Below are positions 1 to 10,150 of a stretch of 64,000 nt of DNA, in pieces. The DNA comes from Pseudomonas entomophila L48 (lineage in GTDB: Bacteria; Pseudomonadota; Gammaproteobacteria; Pseudomonadales; Pseudomonadaceae): contig NC_008027.1 in assembly GCF_000026105.1 (NCBI RefSeq), positions 4,856,501-4,920,500 on the forward strand. The letters run 5' to 3'. A program made the position numbers and the translations under genes. Within the stretch, counting starts at the first letter, position 1; every line of letters starts with the position of its first letter. The notes beneath the pieces were generated by a model. The model ran no database searches. It was not told the DNA's origin and worked only from the letters and a program-made list of their open reading frames with translations.

Positions 1-872
1 TCGCCACGCAGTGGACGCCCGGCCACTGGGTCGGCCTGCGCGCCCACCACAGCCACGACGGCGGCAGCCTGAAGAACCCCGGCGAAACCGTCGACGCCCT
101 CGACAAGACCCGCACCGGCGACCTCACCTGGCTGGGCCTGGAAGCCAACAGCGACGCCTACAACTGGCGCAACGAGCACACCGTCAACTACTGGGGCAGC
201 GTCACCTGGCTGACCGGTGACCGCGATACGCTGAGCAGCCAGGCCATCGGCAACGAGCAGGTCGCCACCGGCAAGCAGAGCGGCGACGTCAACGCCTGGG
301 GCACCGACCTGGGCATCCGCCTGCGCCTGGACCCGCAATGGCAGGTTGGCGCGGCCTATGCCCGGGGCAGCGGCGGCGGTGGCAGCGATGGCTCGAACAA
401 CTTCGAGCAGACGGGCCTGGAGAGCAACCGCTCCAACTTCACCGGCACCCGCTCGCGCGTGCACCGCTTCGGCGAAGCCTTCCGCGGTGAGCTGGGCAAC
501 CTGCAGGCGGCCACCCTGTTCGCCTCCTGGCAGCTGCGCGACGACTACGACGCCAGCTTCATCTACCACAAGTTCTGGCGTGTCGACGGCAAGCAGAACA
601 TCGGCTCCAGCGGCATCAACGCGGTGGTCGACGACGGCGGCGTGAATCGCCCGCTGGTACAGGGCGAGAAAGACCTCGGCCAGGAAATGGACGTGGTGGT
701 GACCAAGTACTTCAAGCAGGGCCTGCTGCCGGCCTCGCTGAGCCAGTCGGTCGACGAGCCGTCGGCCCTGGTGCGCCTGCGCGCCGGTGTGTTCAAGCCG
801 GGCGACGCCTATGGCAAAGAGGCCGACTCGTACATGCACCGCGCCTTCGTCGACGTGATCTGGCGCTACTGA
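1..872 (+). CDS. algE: Alginate export outer-membrane porin AlgE (3' part)
   Basis: The reading frame is open from base 3 and ends at a TGA at 870-872, giving about 289 residues of the C-terminal part. AlgE is an 18-strand beta-barrel that lets polymerised alginate leave through the outer membrane. The visible part is rich in alternating aromatic and charged strands ([33 protein letters not shown]) and ends in an aromatic C-terminus (DVIWRY) typical of barrels recognised by the BAM complex. AlgE proteins are about 490 residues, so roughly the first 200 lie outside the window. It is followed 17 bp later by algG in the usual alginate order, which makes the call firm. Confidence 0.95.
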   Translation, partial: ATQWTPGHWVGLRAHHSHDGGSLKNPGETVDALDKTRTGDLTWLGLEANSDAYNWRNEHTVNYWGSVTWLTGDRDTLSSQAIGNEQVATGKQSGDVNAWGTDLGIRLRLDPQWQVGAAYARGSGGGGSDGSNNFEQTGLESNRSNFTGTRSRVHRFGEAFRGELGNLQAATLFASWQLRDDYDASFIYHKFWRVDGKQNIGSSGINAVVDDGGVNRPLVQGEKDLGQEMDVVVTKYFKQGLLPASLSQSVDEPSALVRLRAGVFKPGDAYGKEADSYMHRAFVDVIWRY

Positions 873-889
873 GGCCGGGAGAGGAAGCC

Positions 890-2446
890 ATGAACCTGCA
901 CCCGAACCTTCGCCACAGCCTGCTCGCCAGCGCCCTGCTGCTGGCCGCCGGCCTCGCCCAGGCCGCCGAGCCCGAGATGGCCAAAGGGCTGCAACAGGCC
1001 AAGACCTACACCGTCGCCAGCGCGCCGATCGAGCCGCTGCTGATGGACCCACCCAAGCTGCCCGACCTGTCCGGCTACACCGCCCAGGCCGTGCAGCAGA
1101 AGATCGACCGCGCCCGCAAGGGCAAGGTAAGCGTGCGCCGCATGCTCCAGGAAGACACCCTCAAGGAGTTCGTCGGCGGCGACAACAAGGGCGCCGAATG
1201 GGTGCGCCGCCAGCATGGGATTCCCCAGGCGATCTTCATCGACGACGGGCATGTCGACCTGGTCGAACTCAGCAAGCAAGTGCCCGGCCAGTACCTGCGC
1301 GAAACCGCGCCGGGCGTCTACCTTGCCCGCCTGCCGATCGTGGTCGGGCACAAGGGCGTGCTGGAGGTCGACGGCAAGGTCAAGGAGCTGCGCCTGTCCG
1401 AGGAAGGCGGCGCGTTCATCGTCAACGACGGCAAGCTGTTCGTCACCGACACCAAGGTCACCGGCTGGCGTGAAAAGGCCAATGGGCCTGCCACCTTCCA
1501 GAAGCCCGACGCGTTCCGCCCGTTCCTGCTCAGCTGGGGCGGCACCGAGACCTACATCGTCAACAGCAAGCTGGCCAGCTTCGGTTACTCGAAGTCCAAG
1601 TCCTACGGCGTGAGCATTTCGCAATACACGCCGAACATGGCCAAGCAGATGGGCCGCGCCGAACCCACCGGCTGGATCATCGGCTCCGAGTTCAGCGACA
1701 TGTGGTACGGCTTCTACTGCTACGAGACCCAGGACTTCGTGGTCAAGGATTCGGTGTACCGCGACAACATCGTCTACGGCATCGACCCCCACGACCGCTC
1801 GCACCGCCTGATCATCGCCGGCAACACCGTATACGGCACCAGGAAGAAGCACGGGATCATCGTCTCGCGCGAGGTCAACGACAGCTGGATCATCAACAAC
1901 AAGAGTTATGACAACAAGCTCTCGGGCGTGGTGATCGACCGCAACAGCGTCAACAACCTGATCGCCTACAACGAGATCTACCGCAACCACACCGACGGCA
2001 TCACCTTGTACGAGAGCGGCGACAACCTGATCTGGGGCAACAAGCTGATCAACAACCGCCGCCACGGCATCCGCGTGCGCAACAGCGTGAACATCCGCCT
2101 GTACGAGAACGTCGCCATGGCCAACGGCCTGGTGGGCGTGTACGGGCACATCAAGGACCTCTCCGACACCGACCGCGACATCGCCCTCGACCCGTTCGAC
2201 ACCAAGGTGTCGCTGATCGTGGTCGGCGGCGAGCTGGCGGCCAACGGCTCCGGCCCGCTATCGATCGACTCGCCGCTGTCGGTGGAGCTGTACAAGGTGT
2301 CGATGCTGATGCCACGCAAGGCCAACGGCATCAGCTTCAACGGCGTGCTCGGCGAGCGCCAGGACGAAATCCTCGACCTGCTGGTGCGCCAGCAGAAAGC
2401 CGTGCTGATCGACCCGGTCGAGCGCCAGACCGAAATGATCGACTAA
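890..2446 (+). CDS. algG: Mannuronan C5-epimerase AlgG
   Basis: 518-residue periplasmic enzyme that converts D-mannuronate to L-guluronate residues in polymannuronate before export and forms part of the periplasmic alginate scaffold. A cleavable signal peptide occupies about residues 1-25 (LLASALLLAAGLAQA). The C-terminal half is a right-handed beta-helix with repeated Asn-rich turns (IIAGNTVYG, WIINNKSYDN, NLIAYNEIYRN). The catalytic DPHD motif of the family is at residues 299-302. The start is supported by a purine-rich GGGAGAGGAAG ribosome site just upstream. The gene is 13 bp before algX, within the operon. Confidence 0.97.
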   Translation: MNLHPNLRHSLLASALLLAAGLAQAAEPEMAKGLQQAKTYTVASAPIEPLLMDPPKLPDLSGYTAQAVQQKIDRARKGKVSVRRMLQEDTLKEFVGGDNKGAEWVRRQHGIPQAIFIDDGHVDLVELSKQVPGQYLRETAPGVYLARLPIVVGHKGVLEVDGKVKELRLSEEGGAFIVNDGKLFVTDTKVTGWREKANGPATFQKPDAFRPFLLSWGGTETYIVNSKLASFGYSKSKSYGVSISQYTPNMAKQMGRAEPTGWIIGSEFSDMWYGFYCYETQDFVVKDSVYRDNIVYGIDPHDRSHRLIIAGNTVYGTRKKHGIIVSREVNDSWIINNKSYDNKLSGVVIDRNSVNNLIAYNEIYRNHTDGITLYESGDNLIWGNKLINNRRHGIRVRNSVNIRLYENVAMANGLVGVYGHIKDLSDTDRDIALDPFDTKVSLIVVGGELAANGSGPLSIDSPLSVELYKVSMLMPRKANGISFNGVLGERQDEILDLLVRQQKAVLIDPVERQTEMID

Positions 2447-2459
2447 GGAAGCCCAGACC

Positions 2460-3902
2460 ATGACTCCACACCTGATGAAACTGCTGGGCCTGTCCGCCGC
2501 CCTCCTGGCCATCAGCCAGGGCGTGCGCGCCGAGGACGCCAAGGCACCGACCTTCACCGCCGCGCCGTGCTGCCAGCTGTGCCCCGAGGCCCATGACGCT
2601 CGCCGCTACACCACGCGCTACCAGCAGAACTTCACCACCCTGGTGCAGGCCCAGGGCGACTGGCTGTTCCGTACCCGCGAAGACCTGCGCACCGAGTTCG
2701 ACACCACCCCGGGCGGCTACAAGCGCCTGCAGCAGGTGCACGACGCGTTCAAGAAGCGCGGCGTCGAACTGGTGGTGGTGTACCAGCCGACCCGTGGCCT
2801 GGTGAACCGCAACATGCTCAAGCCTGAAGAGAAGGCCGCCTTCGACTACCAGAAGGCTCTGGGCAACTACCAGGCCATGCTCCAGCGCTTCGCCAAAATG
2901 GGCTACAACGTGCCCGACCTGTCGCCGCTGACCAATGAACAACTGGCCGCGGCCGACCAGGGCAAGGACTTCTACTTCCGCGGCGACCAGCACTGGACGC
3001 CCTACGGCGCCGAGCGCGCGGCGAAGATCGTCGCCGACACCGTGCACAAGATGCCGGCCTTCGAAGGCATCCCACGCAAAGAATTCGAGACGAAGAAATC
3101 CGGGCGCATGGGCAAGACCGGCACCCTGCACAACGTCGCCGGCCAGCTGTGCGGCACCAGCTACGCGGTGCAGTACATGGACCAGTTCGCCACCGAGCCG
3201 AAAGGCGCCAGTGGCGGCGACGACCTGTTCGGCGACTCGGGCAATGCGCAGATCACCCTGGTCGGCACCAGCCACAGCGGCAAGAACTACAACTTCTCCG
3301 GTTTCCTGGAGCAGTACATCGGCGCCGACGTGCTCAACGTCGCCTTCCCCGGCGGCGGCCTGGAAGGCTCGATGATCCAGTACCTGGGCAGCGAAGAATT
3401 CCAGAAAAACCCACCGAAGATCCTGATCTGGGAGTTCTCCCCGCTCTACCGCCTGGACCAGGAAACCATCTGGCGGCAGATCCTCGGCCTGCTCGACGAC
3501 GGCTGCGACGACCGCCCCGCGCAGATGAGCGCCAGCGCCACCCTCAAGCCCGGCAAGAACGAGCTGATGGTCAACGGCAAGGGCGGCGTGATCAAGGACC
3601 TGGTCAACCGCAACCACCAGTTCGACATCCGTTTCGAGGACACCTCGGTGAAGGTGCTGCAGGCCACCCTCTGGTACCTGAACGGCCGCCACGAGGACAT
3701 CAAGATCGAGAAGCCCGAGACCTCCGACACCGACGGCCGCTTCGTCTTCCAGATGCGCGAGGACGAGGACTGGGCCGGGCAGAACCTGCTCGCCCTGGAA
3801 GTCCAGGGGCCGGAAAGCGGCACCCAGAAAGTCGAAGCGAAACTGTGCAAACGCAACAACTTCGCCGGCAATGCGCAGCACACCGCGCACGCTGGCCAGT
3901 GA
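2460..3902 (+). CDS. algX: Alginate O-acetyltransferase AlgX
   Basis: 480-residue periplasmic protein of the SGNH-hydrolase-like family with a C-terminal carbohydrate-binding region; it transfers acetyl groups to the alginate polymer and is needed for export. The signal peptide is about residues 1-24 ([17 protein letters not shown]). The catalytic triad is visible as Asp176 and His178 in RGDQHWTP and Ser271 in VGTSHSG, offset by two from the residues known in P. aeruginosa AlgX. Cysteines follow the signal region (CCQLCPE). The stop lies 7 bp before the algL start, so the two are probably translated together. Confidence 0.96.
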   Translation: MTPHLMKLLGLSAALLAISQGVRAEDAKAPTFTAAPCCQLCPEAHDARRYTTRYQQNFTTLVQAQGDWLFRTREDLRTEFDTTPGGYKRLQQVHDAFKKRGVELVVVYQPTRGLVNRNMLKPEEKAAFDYQKALGNYQAMLQRFAKMGYNVPDLSPLTNEQLAAADQGKDFYFRGDQHWTPYGAERAAKIVADTVHKMPAFEGIPRKEFETKKSGRMGKTGTLHNVAGQLCGTSYAVQYMDQFATEPKGASGGDDLFGDSGNAQITLVGTSHSGKNYNFSGFLEQYIGADVLNVAFPGGGLEGSMIQYLGSEEFQKNPPKILIWEFSPLYRLDQETIWRQILGLLDDGCDDRPAQMSASATLKPGKNELMVNGKGGVIKDLVNRNHQFDIRFEDTSVKVLQATLWYLNGRHEDIKIEKPETSDTDGRFVFQMREDEDWAGQNLLALEVQGPESGTQKVEAKLCKRNNFAGNAQHTAHAGQ

Positions 3903-3909
3903 GGCGACC

Positions 3910-5013
3910 ATGACCATCATCAACCGCAAGACCGCCCCCGCCCTGCTCGCCCTCGCCCTGTTCGGCGGTGCGGCGCAGGCCGCGCTGGTACCGCCCCAGG
4001 GTTACTACGAGGGTATCGAGAAGCTCAAAAGCAGCGACGGCGACTTCCGTTGCGAAGCCGCGCCCCGGCCCTACACCGGCTCATTACGCTTTCGCAGCAA
4101 GTACGAGGGCTCGGACAAGGCCCGGGCGACGCTCAACGTCGCCTCGGAAAAGGCCTTCCGCGCCTCGACCAAGGACATCACCACCCTGGAGAAGGGCGTC
4201 AGCAAGATGGTCGGCCAGTACATGCGCGACGGCCGCCCGGCGCAGCTCGACTGCGCGCTGACCTGGCTGGGTACCTGGGCCCGCGCCGATGCGCTGATGT
4301 CCAGCGACTACAACCATACCGGCAAGTCCATGCGCAAATGGGCGCTGGGCAGCATGAGCGGGTCGTGGTTGCGCCTGAAGTTCTCCAACTCGCAGCCGCT
4401 GGCCGCGCACCAGGCCGAGGCCGAGCAGATCGAGAAATGGTTCGCCCGCCTGGCCCAGCAGACCGTGCGCGACTGGAGCGGCCTGCCCCTGGAGAAGATC
4501 AACAACCACAGCTACTGGGCGGCCTGGTCGGTGATGGCCACTGCCGTCGCGACGGACCGCCGCGACCTGTTCGACTGGGCGGTGAAGGAATACAAGGTCG
4601 GCGCCAACCAGGTCGACGAGCAGGGCTTCCTGCCCAACGAGCTCAAGCGACGCCAGCGCGCCCTGGCCTACCACAACTACGCCTTGCCGCCGCTGGCGAT
4701 GATCGCCAGCTTCGCCCAGGCCAATGGCGTGGACCTGCGCAAGGAAAACAACTTCGCCCTGCAACGCCTGGGTGAGGGCGTGCTGGCTGGGGCGCGCGAC
4801 CCAAGCCAGTTCACCGCCCACGCCGGCGTGAAGCAGGACCTGCACGACCTGAAGATCGACAGCAAGTACGCCTGGCTCGAGCCCTGGTGCGCGCTGTACC
4901 ACTGCGTCGGTGACACCTTGGAACGCAAGCACGACATGCAGCCGTTCGACAGCTTCAGGCTGGGCGGGGATGTGACCCGGGTCTACGACCCAGGCGCGGA
5001 ATCGAAGAAGTAA
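3910..5013 (+). CDS. algL: Periplasmic alginate lyase AlgL (PL5)
   Basis: 367 residues, the normal AlgL length. It beta-eliminates alginate that escapes into the periplasm, which keeps the space clear during secretion. I chose the ATG at 3910, preceded by GAGGCG overlapping the algX stop; a longer in-frame start at 3871 lies inside algX and would spoil the signal peptide ([13 protein letters not shown], residues 1-24). The PL5 signature NNHSYWAAW is at residues 198-206 with the catalytic Asn and His, followed by the Tyr/Arg region [16 protein letters not shown]. The next gene, algI, is separated by 179 bp containing a REP pair, unlike the tight spacing elsewhere in the operon. Confidence 0.96.
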   Translation: MTIINRKTAPALLALALFGGAAQAALVPPQGYYEGIEKLKSSDGDFRCEAAPRPYTGSLRFRSKYEGSDKARATLNVASEKAFRASTKDITTLEKGVSKMVGQYMRDGRPAQLDCALTWLGTWARADALMSSDYNHTGKSMRKWALGSMSGSWLRLKFSNSQPLAAHQAEAEQIEKWFARLAQQTVRDWSGLPLEKINNHSYWAAWSVMATAVATDRRDLFDWAVKEYKVGANQVDEQGFLPNELKRRQRALAYHNYALPPLAMIASFAQANGVDLRKENNFALQRLGEGVLAGARDPSQFTAHAGVKQDLHDLKIDSKYAWLEPWCALYHCVGDTLERKHDMQPFDSFRLGGDVTRVYDPGAESKK

Positions 5014-5020
5014 ATCAAAT

Positions 5021-5113
5021 CCTTGTAGGAGCGGATTCATCCGCGATGGCGTCGGCAGGCCCACAACCGCTGCCATGACGACCGCAATCGCGGATGAATC
5101 CGCTCCTACAAGG
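5021..5113. repeat. REP inverted pair inside the alginate operon
   Basis: CCTTGTAGGAGCGGATTCAT (5021-5040), continuing into CCGCGAT, is mirrored by ATCGCGGATGAATCCGCTCC (5088-5107), continuing into TACAAGG. The two arms flank a spacer of about 40 bp and lie between algL and algI, both on the same strand. The element could form a long hairpin in the operon mRNA. Confidence 0.9.
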
Positions 5114-5192
5114 GCCTGGTGCCTCCTGCATGTTCGTGGGGGGTTTGGGGGGCGCTGTGCCCCGGATGCTGTGAACAACAAGGAGAACCGGG

Positions 5193-6650
5193 ATGGTCTT
5201 CTCGTCCAATGTGTTCCTGTTCCTGTTCCTGCCGGTTTTCCTCGGCTTGTACTACTTGAGCGGGCAACGCTATCGCAACCTGCTGCTGCTGGTGGCCAGC
5301 TACATCTTCTACGCCTGGTGGCGGGTGGACTTCCTCGCCCTGTTCGCCGGGGTCACCCTGTGGAACTACTGGATCGGCTTGAAAGTCGGCGCCGCCGGCG
5401 TGCGCACCAAGCCCGCGCAGCGCTGGCTGCTGCTGGGGGTGGCGGTCGACCTGTCGATCCTCGGCTACTTCAAGTACGCCAACTTCGGCGTCGACAGCCT
5501 CAACGCCATCATCACCTCGTTCGGGCTGGAGCCGTTCATCCTCACCCACGTGCTGCTGCCGATCGGCATCTCGTTCTACATCTTCGAGTCGATCAGCTAC
5601 ATCATCGACGTGTACCGCGGCGACACCCCGGCCACCCGCAACCTGATCGACTTCGCGGCGTTCGTGGCGATCTTCCCGCACCTGATCGCCGGCCCCGTGC
5701 TGCGCTTCAAGGACCTGGTCGACCAGTTCAACAACCGCACCCACACCCTCGACAAGTTCTCCGAAGGCTGCACGCGGTTCATGCAGGGCTTCATCAAGAA
5801 GGTGTTCATCGCCGACACCCTGGCGGTGGTGGCCGACCACTGCTTCGCCCTGCAGAACCCGACCACGGGCGATGCCTGGCTCGGCGCGCTGGCCTACACC
5901 GCACAGCTGTACTTCGACTTCTCCGGCTACAGCGACATGGCCATCGGTCTCGGCCTGATGATGGGCTTCCGCTTCATGGAGAACTTCAAGCAGCCGTACA
6001 TCAGCCAGTCGATCACCGAATTCTGGCGGCGCTGGCACATCAGCCTGTCGACCTGGCTGCGCGACTACCTGTACATCACCCTGGGCGGCAACCGCAAAGG
6101 CACCTTCAACACCTACCGCAACCTGTTCCTGACCATGCTGCTGGGCGGGCTGTGGCACGGCGCCAACTTCACCTACATCCTCTGGGGCGCCTGGCACGGC
6201 ATGTGGCTGGCCATCGAACGGGCGCTGGGCATCGACACCAACCCGCAGCGCTTCAACCCGGTGAAGTGGGCCTTCACCTTCCTGCTGGTGGTGGTCGGCT
6301 GGGTGATCTTCCGCGCCGAGAACCTGCACGTGGCCGCACGCATGTACGGCGCCATGTTCAGCTTCGGCGAGTGGCAGCTGTCGGAGCTCAACCGCGCCAA
6401 CCTCACCGGCCTGCAAGTGGCCACACTGGTAGTCGCCTACCTGACCCTGGCGTTCTTCGGCCTGCGCGACTTCTACCGCCATGCCAAGCCGACCCCGAGC
6501 GCCACACCGGTGCAGGTCAATGCCGACGGCTCGGTGGGCCTGGACTGGACGCGGATCATGACCCGCGCCCTGGTGCTGCTGCTGTTCGTCGCCTCGGTGC
6601 TCAAGCTCTCGGCGCAGAGCTACTCGCCGTTCCTCTACTTCCAGTTCTGA
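5193..6650 (+). CDS. algI: Alginate O-acetylation MBOAT protein AlgI
   Basis: 485-residue polytopic inner-membrane protein of the membrane-bound O-acyltransferase family. It is thought to pass acetyl groups across the membrane to AlgJ/AlgX. Many hydrophobic segments are visible from the N-terminus (VFLFLFLPVFLGLYYLSG) to the C-terminus. The MBOAT active-site region LLGGLWHGANFTYILWG carries His322, the same position as the essential histidine in P. aeruginosa AlgI. The start follows AAGGAGAACCGGG. The gene is 10 bp upstream of algJ. Confidence 0.97.
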   Translation: MVFSSNVFLFLFLPVFLGLYYLSGQRYRNLLLLVASYIFYAWWRVDFLALFAGVTLWNYWIGLKVGAAGVRTKPAQRWLLLGVAVDLSILGYFKYANFGVDSLNAIITSFGLEPFILTHVLLPIGISFYIFESISYIIDVYRGDTPATRNLIDFAAFVAIFPHLIAGPVLRFKDLVDQFNNRTHTLDKFSEGCTRFMQGFIKKVFIADTLAVVADHCFALQNPTTGDAWLGALAYTAQLYFDFSGYSDMAIGLGLMMGFRFMENFKQPYISQSITEFWRRWHISLSTWLRDYLYITLGGNRKGTFNTYRNLFLTMLLGGLWHGANFTYILWGAWHGMWLAIERALGIDTNPQRFNPVKWAFTFLLVVVGWVIFRAENLHVAARMYGAMFSFGEWQLSELNRANLTGLQVATLVVAYLTLAFFGLRDFYRHAKPTPSATPVQVNADGSVGLDWTRIMTRALVLLLFVASVLKLSAQSYSPFLYFQF

Positions 6651-6660
6651 GGCCCTGATC

Positions 6661-7818
6661 ATGAACCGGACACTTCGCATCACTTACTCGCTGTCGTTCA
6701 TGGGCCTGCTGGTCGGGCTGGGCGCCTGGTCGGTCGGCGGGCTGGACAGCTTCACCCGCACCGGGCAGATGACCCTGCTCGACGGCAAGCTGGCCAAGGC
6801 CGCCGAAACCCACTACGACGAGCAGTTCCCGATCAAGCGCGTCGGCACCAACCTGTGGGCCGCGCTGGACTACAAGCTGTTCAACGAAGGCCGCCCCGGC
6901 GTGGTGCTGGGCCGCGACCAGTGGCTGTTCAGCGACGAGGAGTTCAAGCCCACCGCCGGCGCCGAACAACAGATGCAGGACAACCTGGCACTGGTGCGCG
7001 GCATCCGCGACGCCCTGCAGCGCCAAGGCACCGAGCTGGTGCTGGCGATCGTGCCGGCCAAGGCGCGCCTGTATTCCGAGTACATCGGCAAGGAGACACC
7101 GGCCAGCCTGCACGACGAGCTGTTCAACCAGTTCCACGCCCAGGCGCGCCAGGCCAATGTATTCGCCCCCGACCTGCTGGCGCCGCTGGAACAAGCCAAG
7201 GCCCGTGGCCAGGTGTTCCTGCGCACCGACACCCACTGGACGCCAATGGGCGCCGAGGTGGTGGCACAGGCCATCGCCGAAGCGGTCAACCGCCAGCAGT
7301 TGCTCAGTGGCGAGCCCCAGGCCTTCATCACCGAAGCTGGCGCCACCGCGCCGTACAAAGGCGACCTGACCAACTTCCTGCCACTCGACCCGCTGTTCAG
7401 CAACCTGTTGCCGACCCCGGACAACCTGCAGCAGCGCAAGACCCACCCGGTGCAGACCGAAGGCGAAAGCGGCGACGCCCTGTTCGCCGACAGCCGGATC
7501 CCGGTGGCGCTGGTGGGCACCAGCTACAGCGCCAACCCGCACTGGAACTTCCTCGGCGCCTTGCAGCAGGCGCTGCGCAGCGACGTCGCCAACTACGCCG
7601 AGGACGGCCACGGCCCGCTGCTGCCGATGCTCAAGTACCTGCAAAGCGACGCCTTCAAGCACACCCCGCCACAAGTCGTGGTGTGGGAATTCCCCGAACG
7701 TTATCTGCCAATGAAGAGCGATCTCGGCGCGTTCGATCCGCAGTGGATCGCACAGCTGAAGAACGCCAGCAAGTCCGAAGCCAACCTGGCCCTGTCGTCC
7801 AACCGGACCGACCACTGA
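6661..7818 (+). CDS. algJ: Alginate O-acetyltransferase AlgJ
   Basis: 385-residue periplasmic SGNH-like acetyltransferase anchored by an uncleaved N-terminal segment (residues 9-30, hydrophobic). The catalytic residues match the known enzyme exactly in number: Asp190 and His192 in RTDTHWTPMG and Ser288 in VGTSYSANP. It resembles AlgX in this core but lacks the C-terminal carbohydrate-binding part. Its position between algI and algF is the conserved one for the acetylation cassette. Confidence 0.96.
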   Translation: MNRTLRITYSLSFMGLLVGLGAWSVGGLDSFTRTGQMTLLDGKLAKAAETHYDEQFPIKRVGTNLWAALDYKLFNEGRPGVVLGRDQWLFSDEEFKPTAGAEQQMQDNLALVRGIRDALQRQGTELVLAIVPAKARLYSEYIGKETPASLHDELFNQFHAQARQANVFAPDLLAPLEQAKARGQVFLRTDTHWTPMGAEVVAQAIAEAVNRQQLLSGEPQAFITEAGATAPYKGDLTNFLPLDPLFSNLLPTPDNLQQRKTHPVQTEGESGDALFADSRIPVALVGTSYSANPHWNFLGALQQALRSDVANYAEDGHGPLLPMLKYLQSDAFKHTPPQVVVWEFPERYLPMKSDLGAFDPQWIAQLKNASKSEANLALSSNRTDH

Positions 7819-7838
7819 AGATAGAGAGGAACACGCAC

Positions 7839-8486
7839 ATGACTACCAAGACTCAGATTGCCAAAGCCCTCACCCTCGCGGCGGGCCTGTCCCTGGCCTC
7901 GCTGCAGGCCTTCGCCGGCGCCGACGCCGCCCTTTATGGCCCAAGCGCGCCGAAGGGCTCGACCTTCGTACGCTTGTACAACGCCGCCAGCGCCCCCGCT
8001 GCCGCCTCCGTGGGCAACACCCAGATCAAGCAGGTCGGTGCCCAGGCCAGCAGCGACTTCAGCTTCCTGCCCGGTGGCGACTACACCGCCCAGGTGGGTG
8101 GCAAGAGCGTCCCGGTGAAACTTGCCGCCGACAAGTACTACACCCTGGTCAACAGCGGCGGCGGCAACCCGCAACTGATCGAGGAGCCGCCGTTCAAGAA
8201 CAAGCAGAAGGCCCTGGTGCGCGTGCAGAACCTCAGCGACCAGCCACTGACCCTGAAGACCGCCGACGGCAAGACCGAAGTGGTCAGCCCGGTGGCCGCC
8301 AACGGCCGTGGCGAGCGTGAGATCAACCCGGTCAAGGTCAACCTGGCCCTGTATCAAGGCGACAAGAAAGTCGGCGACGTCAAACCCGTCGCCCTGGCGC
8401 GCGGTGAAGCCGCCGTGCTGTACGTCACCGGCTCCGGCAGCAGCCTGTCGCCGGTGTGGGTCACCCGCCCGGTAGCCACCAACTGA
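7839..8486 (+). CDS. algF: Alginate O-acetylation protein AlgF
   Basis: 215-residue periplasmic protein of the alginate acetylation complex. It is an adaptor without a recognised catalytic motif. It has a signal peptide (residues 1-25, ALTLAAGLSLASLQAFA) and two beta-rich domains. The ATG at 7839 is preceded by AGAGAGGAACACGCAC; the same frame is open further upstream inside algJ, but only this start gives a signal peptide and the usual length of about 216 residues. It lies 20 bp after algJ and 34 bp before algA. Confidence 0.94.
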   Translation: MTTKTQIAKALTLAAGLSLASLQAFAGADAALYGPSAPKGSTFVRLYNAASAPAAASVGNTQIKQVGAQASSDFSFLPGGDYTAQVGGKSVPVKLAADKYYTLVNSGGGNPQLIEEPPFKNKQKALVRVQNLSDQPLTLKTADGKTEVVSPVAANGRGEREINPVKVNLALYQGDKKVGDVKPVALARGEAAVLYVTGSGSSLSPVWVTRPVATN

Positions 8487-8520
8487 TTCCTGCCTCTTAC
8501 GACCTTATTGGAGAAACGAC

Positions 8521-9975
8521 ATGATCCCGGTAATTCTTTCTGGTGGTAGCGGTTCCCGTCTGTGGCCGCTGTCGCGCAAGCAGTTCCCCAAGCAGTTCCT
8601 GGCCCTGACCGGCGAGCACACGCTGTTCCAGCAGACCATCGAGCGCCTGGTGTTCGAAGGCATGGACACCCCCATCGTGGTCTGCAACAAGGACCACAAG
8701 TTCATCGTCCAGGAACAGCTGAACGCGCTGAAGCTGGAAACCCAGGCGATCCTCATGGAGCCGTTCGGCCGCAACACCGCGCCGGCGGTGGCCATGACCG
8801 CGATGAAACTGGTCAACGAAGGCCGTGACGAGCTGATGCTGGTGCTGCCGGCCGACCACGTGATCGAGGACCAGAAGGCCCTGCAACGCGCCCTGGCCCT
8901 GGCCACCGTGGCCGCCGAGCGCGGCGAGATGGTGCTGTTCGGCGTGCCGGCGACCAAGCCCGAGACCGGCTACGGCTACATCCGCTCCAGCCAGGACGCG
9001 CTGCTGCCCGAGGGCGTGGCGCGGGTTGCGCAGTTCGTCGAGAAGCCTGACGAGAAGCGTGCCAACGAGTTCGTCCACGCCGGTGGCTACTTCTGGAACA
9101 GCGGCATGTTCCTGTTCCGCGCCAGCCGCTTCCTCGAAGAGCTGAAGAAGCACGACCCGGACATCTACGACACCTGCCTGCTGGCCCTGGAGCGCAGCGA
9201 CGAGGCCGGCGATGTGCTGAGCATCGACGAAGCCACCTTCGCCTGCTGCCCCGACAACTCCATCGACTACGCGGTGATGGAGAAGACCCAGCGCGCCTGC
9301 GTGGTGCCGCTGTCGGCCGGCTGGAGCGACGTGGGCTGCTGGTCGTCGCTGTGGGATGTGCATGAGAAAGATGACAACGGCAACGTCACCAAGGGCGACG
9401 TGGTGGTGCAGGACAGCCGCAACTGCATGATCCACGGCAACGGCAAGCTGGTGTCGGTGATCGGTTTGGAGAACATCGTGGTGGTCGAGACCAAGGACGC
9501 CATGATGATCGCCCACAAAGACAAGGTTCAGGGGGTCAAGCAACTGGTCAGCACCCTCGACGCCCAGGGCCGTTCGGAAACCCAGAACCACCTGGAGGTG
9601 TACCGCCCGTGGGGCTCGTACGACTCGGTGGACATGGGCGGGCGCTTCCAGGTCAAGCACATCACCGTCAAGCCCGGCGCCAGCCTGTCGCTGCAGATGC
9701 ACCACCACAGGGCCGAGCACTGGATCGTGGTGAGCGGCACCGCGGAGGTGACCTGCGACGAGAACGTGTTCCTGCTCACCGAGAACCAGTCGACCTACAT
9801 TCCCATCGCCTCGGTGCACCGCCTGCGCAACCCGGGCAAGATCCCGCTGGAGATCATCGAGGTACAGTCCGGGAGCTACCTGGGCGAGGATGATATCGAG
9901 CGCTTCGAGGATGTGTATGGGCGCACTTCGACGCCGGTGGAGCGTGGGGTATCGGTGAAGACCATCGCGCAGTGA
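8521..9975 (+). CDS. algA: Mannose-6-phosphate isomerase / mannose-1-phosphate guanylyltransferase AlgA
   Basis: 484-residue bifunctional cytoplasmic enzyme supplying GDP-mannose for alginate. The N-terminal nucleotidyltransferase domain carries GGSGSRLWPLSRKQFPKQF from residue 8, with the FVEKPDEKRA substrate loop farther on. The C-terminal cupin is the type II phosphomannose isomerase domain with the metal-binding HHHRAEHWIVVSG near residue 394. Preceded by TTGGAGAAACGAC. It is the last gene of the operon, and two hairpins follow the stop. Confidence 0.97.
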   Translation: MIPVILSGGSGSRLWPLSRKQFPKQFLALTGEHTLFQQTIERLVFEGMDTPIVVCNKDHKFIVQEQLNALKLETQAILMEPFGRNTAPAVAMTAMKLVNEGRDELMLVLPADHVIEDQKALQRALALATVAAERGEMVLFGVPATKPETGYGYIRSSQDALLPEGVARVAQFVEKPDEKRANEFVHAGGYFWNSGMFLFRASRFLEELKKHDPDIYDTCLLALERSDEAGDVLSIDEATFACCPDNSIDYAVMEKTQRACVVPLSAGWSDVGCWSSLWDVHEKDDNGNVTKGDVVVQDSRNCMIHGNGKLVSVIGLENIVVVETKDAMMIAHKDKVQGVKQLVSTLDAQGRSETQNHLEVYRPWGSYDSVDMGGRFQVKHITVKPGASLSLQMHHHRAEHWIVVSGTAEVTCDENVFLLTENQSTYIPIASVHRLRNPGKIPLEIIEVQSGSYLGEDDIERFEDVYGRTSTPVERGVSVKTIAQ

Positions 9976-10000
9976 GGCATCGGGACCGCTTTGCGGTCCA

Positions 10001-10064
10001 TCGCGGCACAAGGCCGCTCCTACAGGGTATTGCGTTCCCCTGTAGGAGCGGCCTTGTGCCGCGA
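10001..10064. repeat. REP inverted pair after algA
   Basis: TCGCGGCACAAGGCCGCTCC (10001-10020), continuing into TACAGGG, pairs with the reverse copy ending GGAGCGGCCTTGTGCCGCGA (10045-10064), giving near-perfect 27-bp arms around a 10-bp spacer. It lies 25 bp downstream of the alginate operon. Confidence 0.9.
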
Positions 10065-10066
10065 AA

Positions 10067-10090
10067 GGAGGGCAAAGCCCTCCCGCTTTT
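10067..10090 (+). terminator. Probable rho-independent terminator of the alginate operon
   Basis: GGAGGGC-AAA-GCCCTCC (7-bp perfect stem, 10067-10083) is followed by CGCTTTT. It directly follows the REP pair and fits the end of the operon; the T-run is short, so termination may be partial. Confidence 0.55.
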
Positions 10091-10150
10091 GAGACATCCC
10101 CCATTTCCCGCTAGGATGAGCAGATCATTGCCATCAAGGCCTGCCCCACC

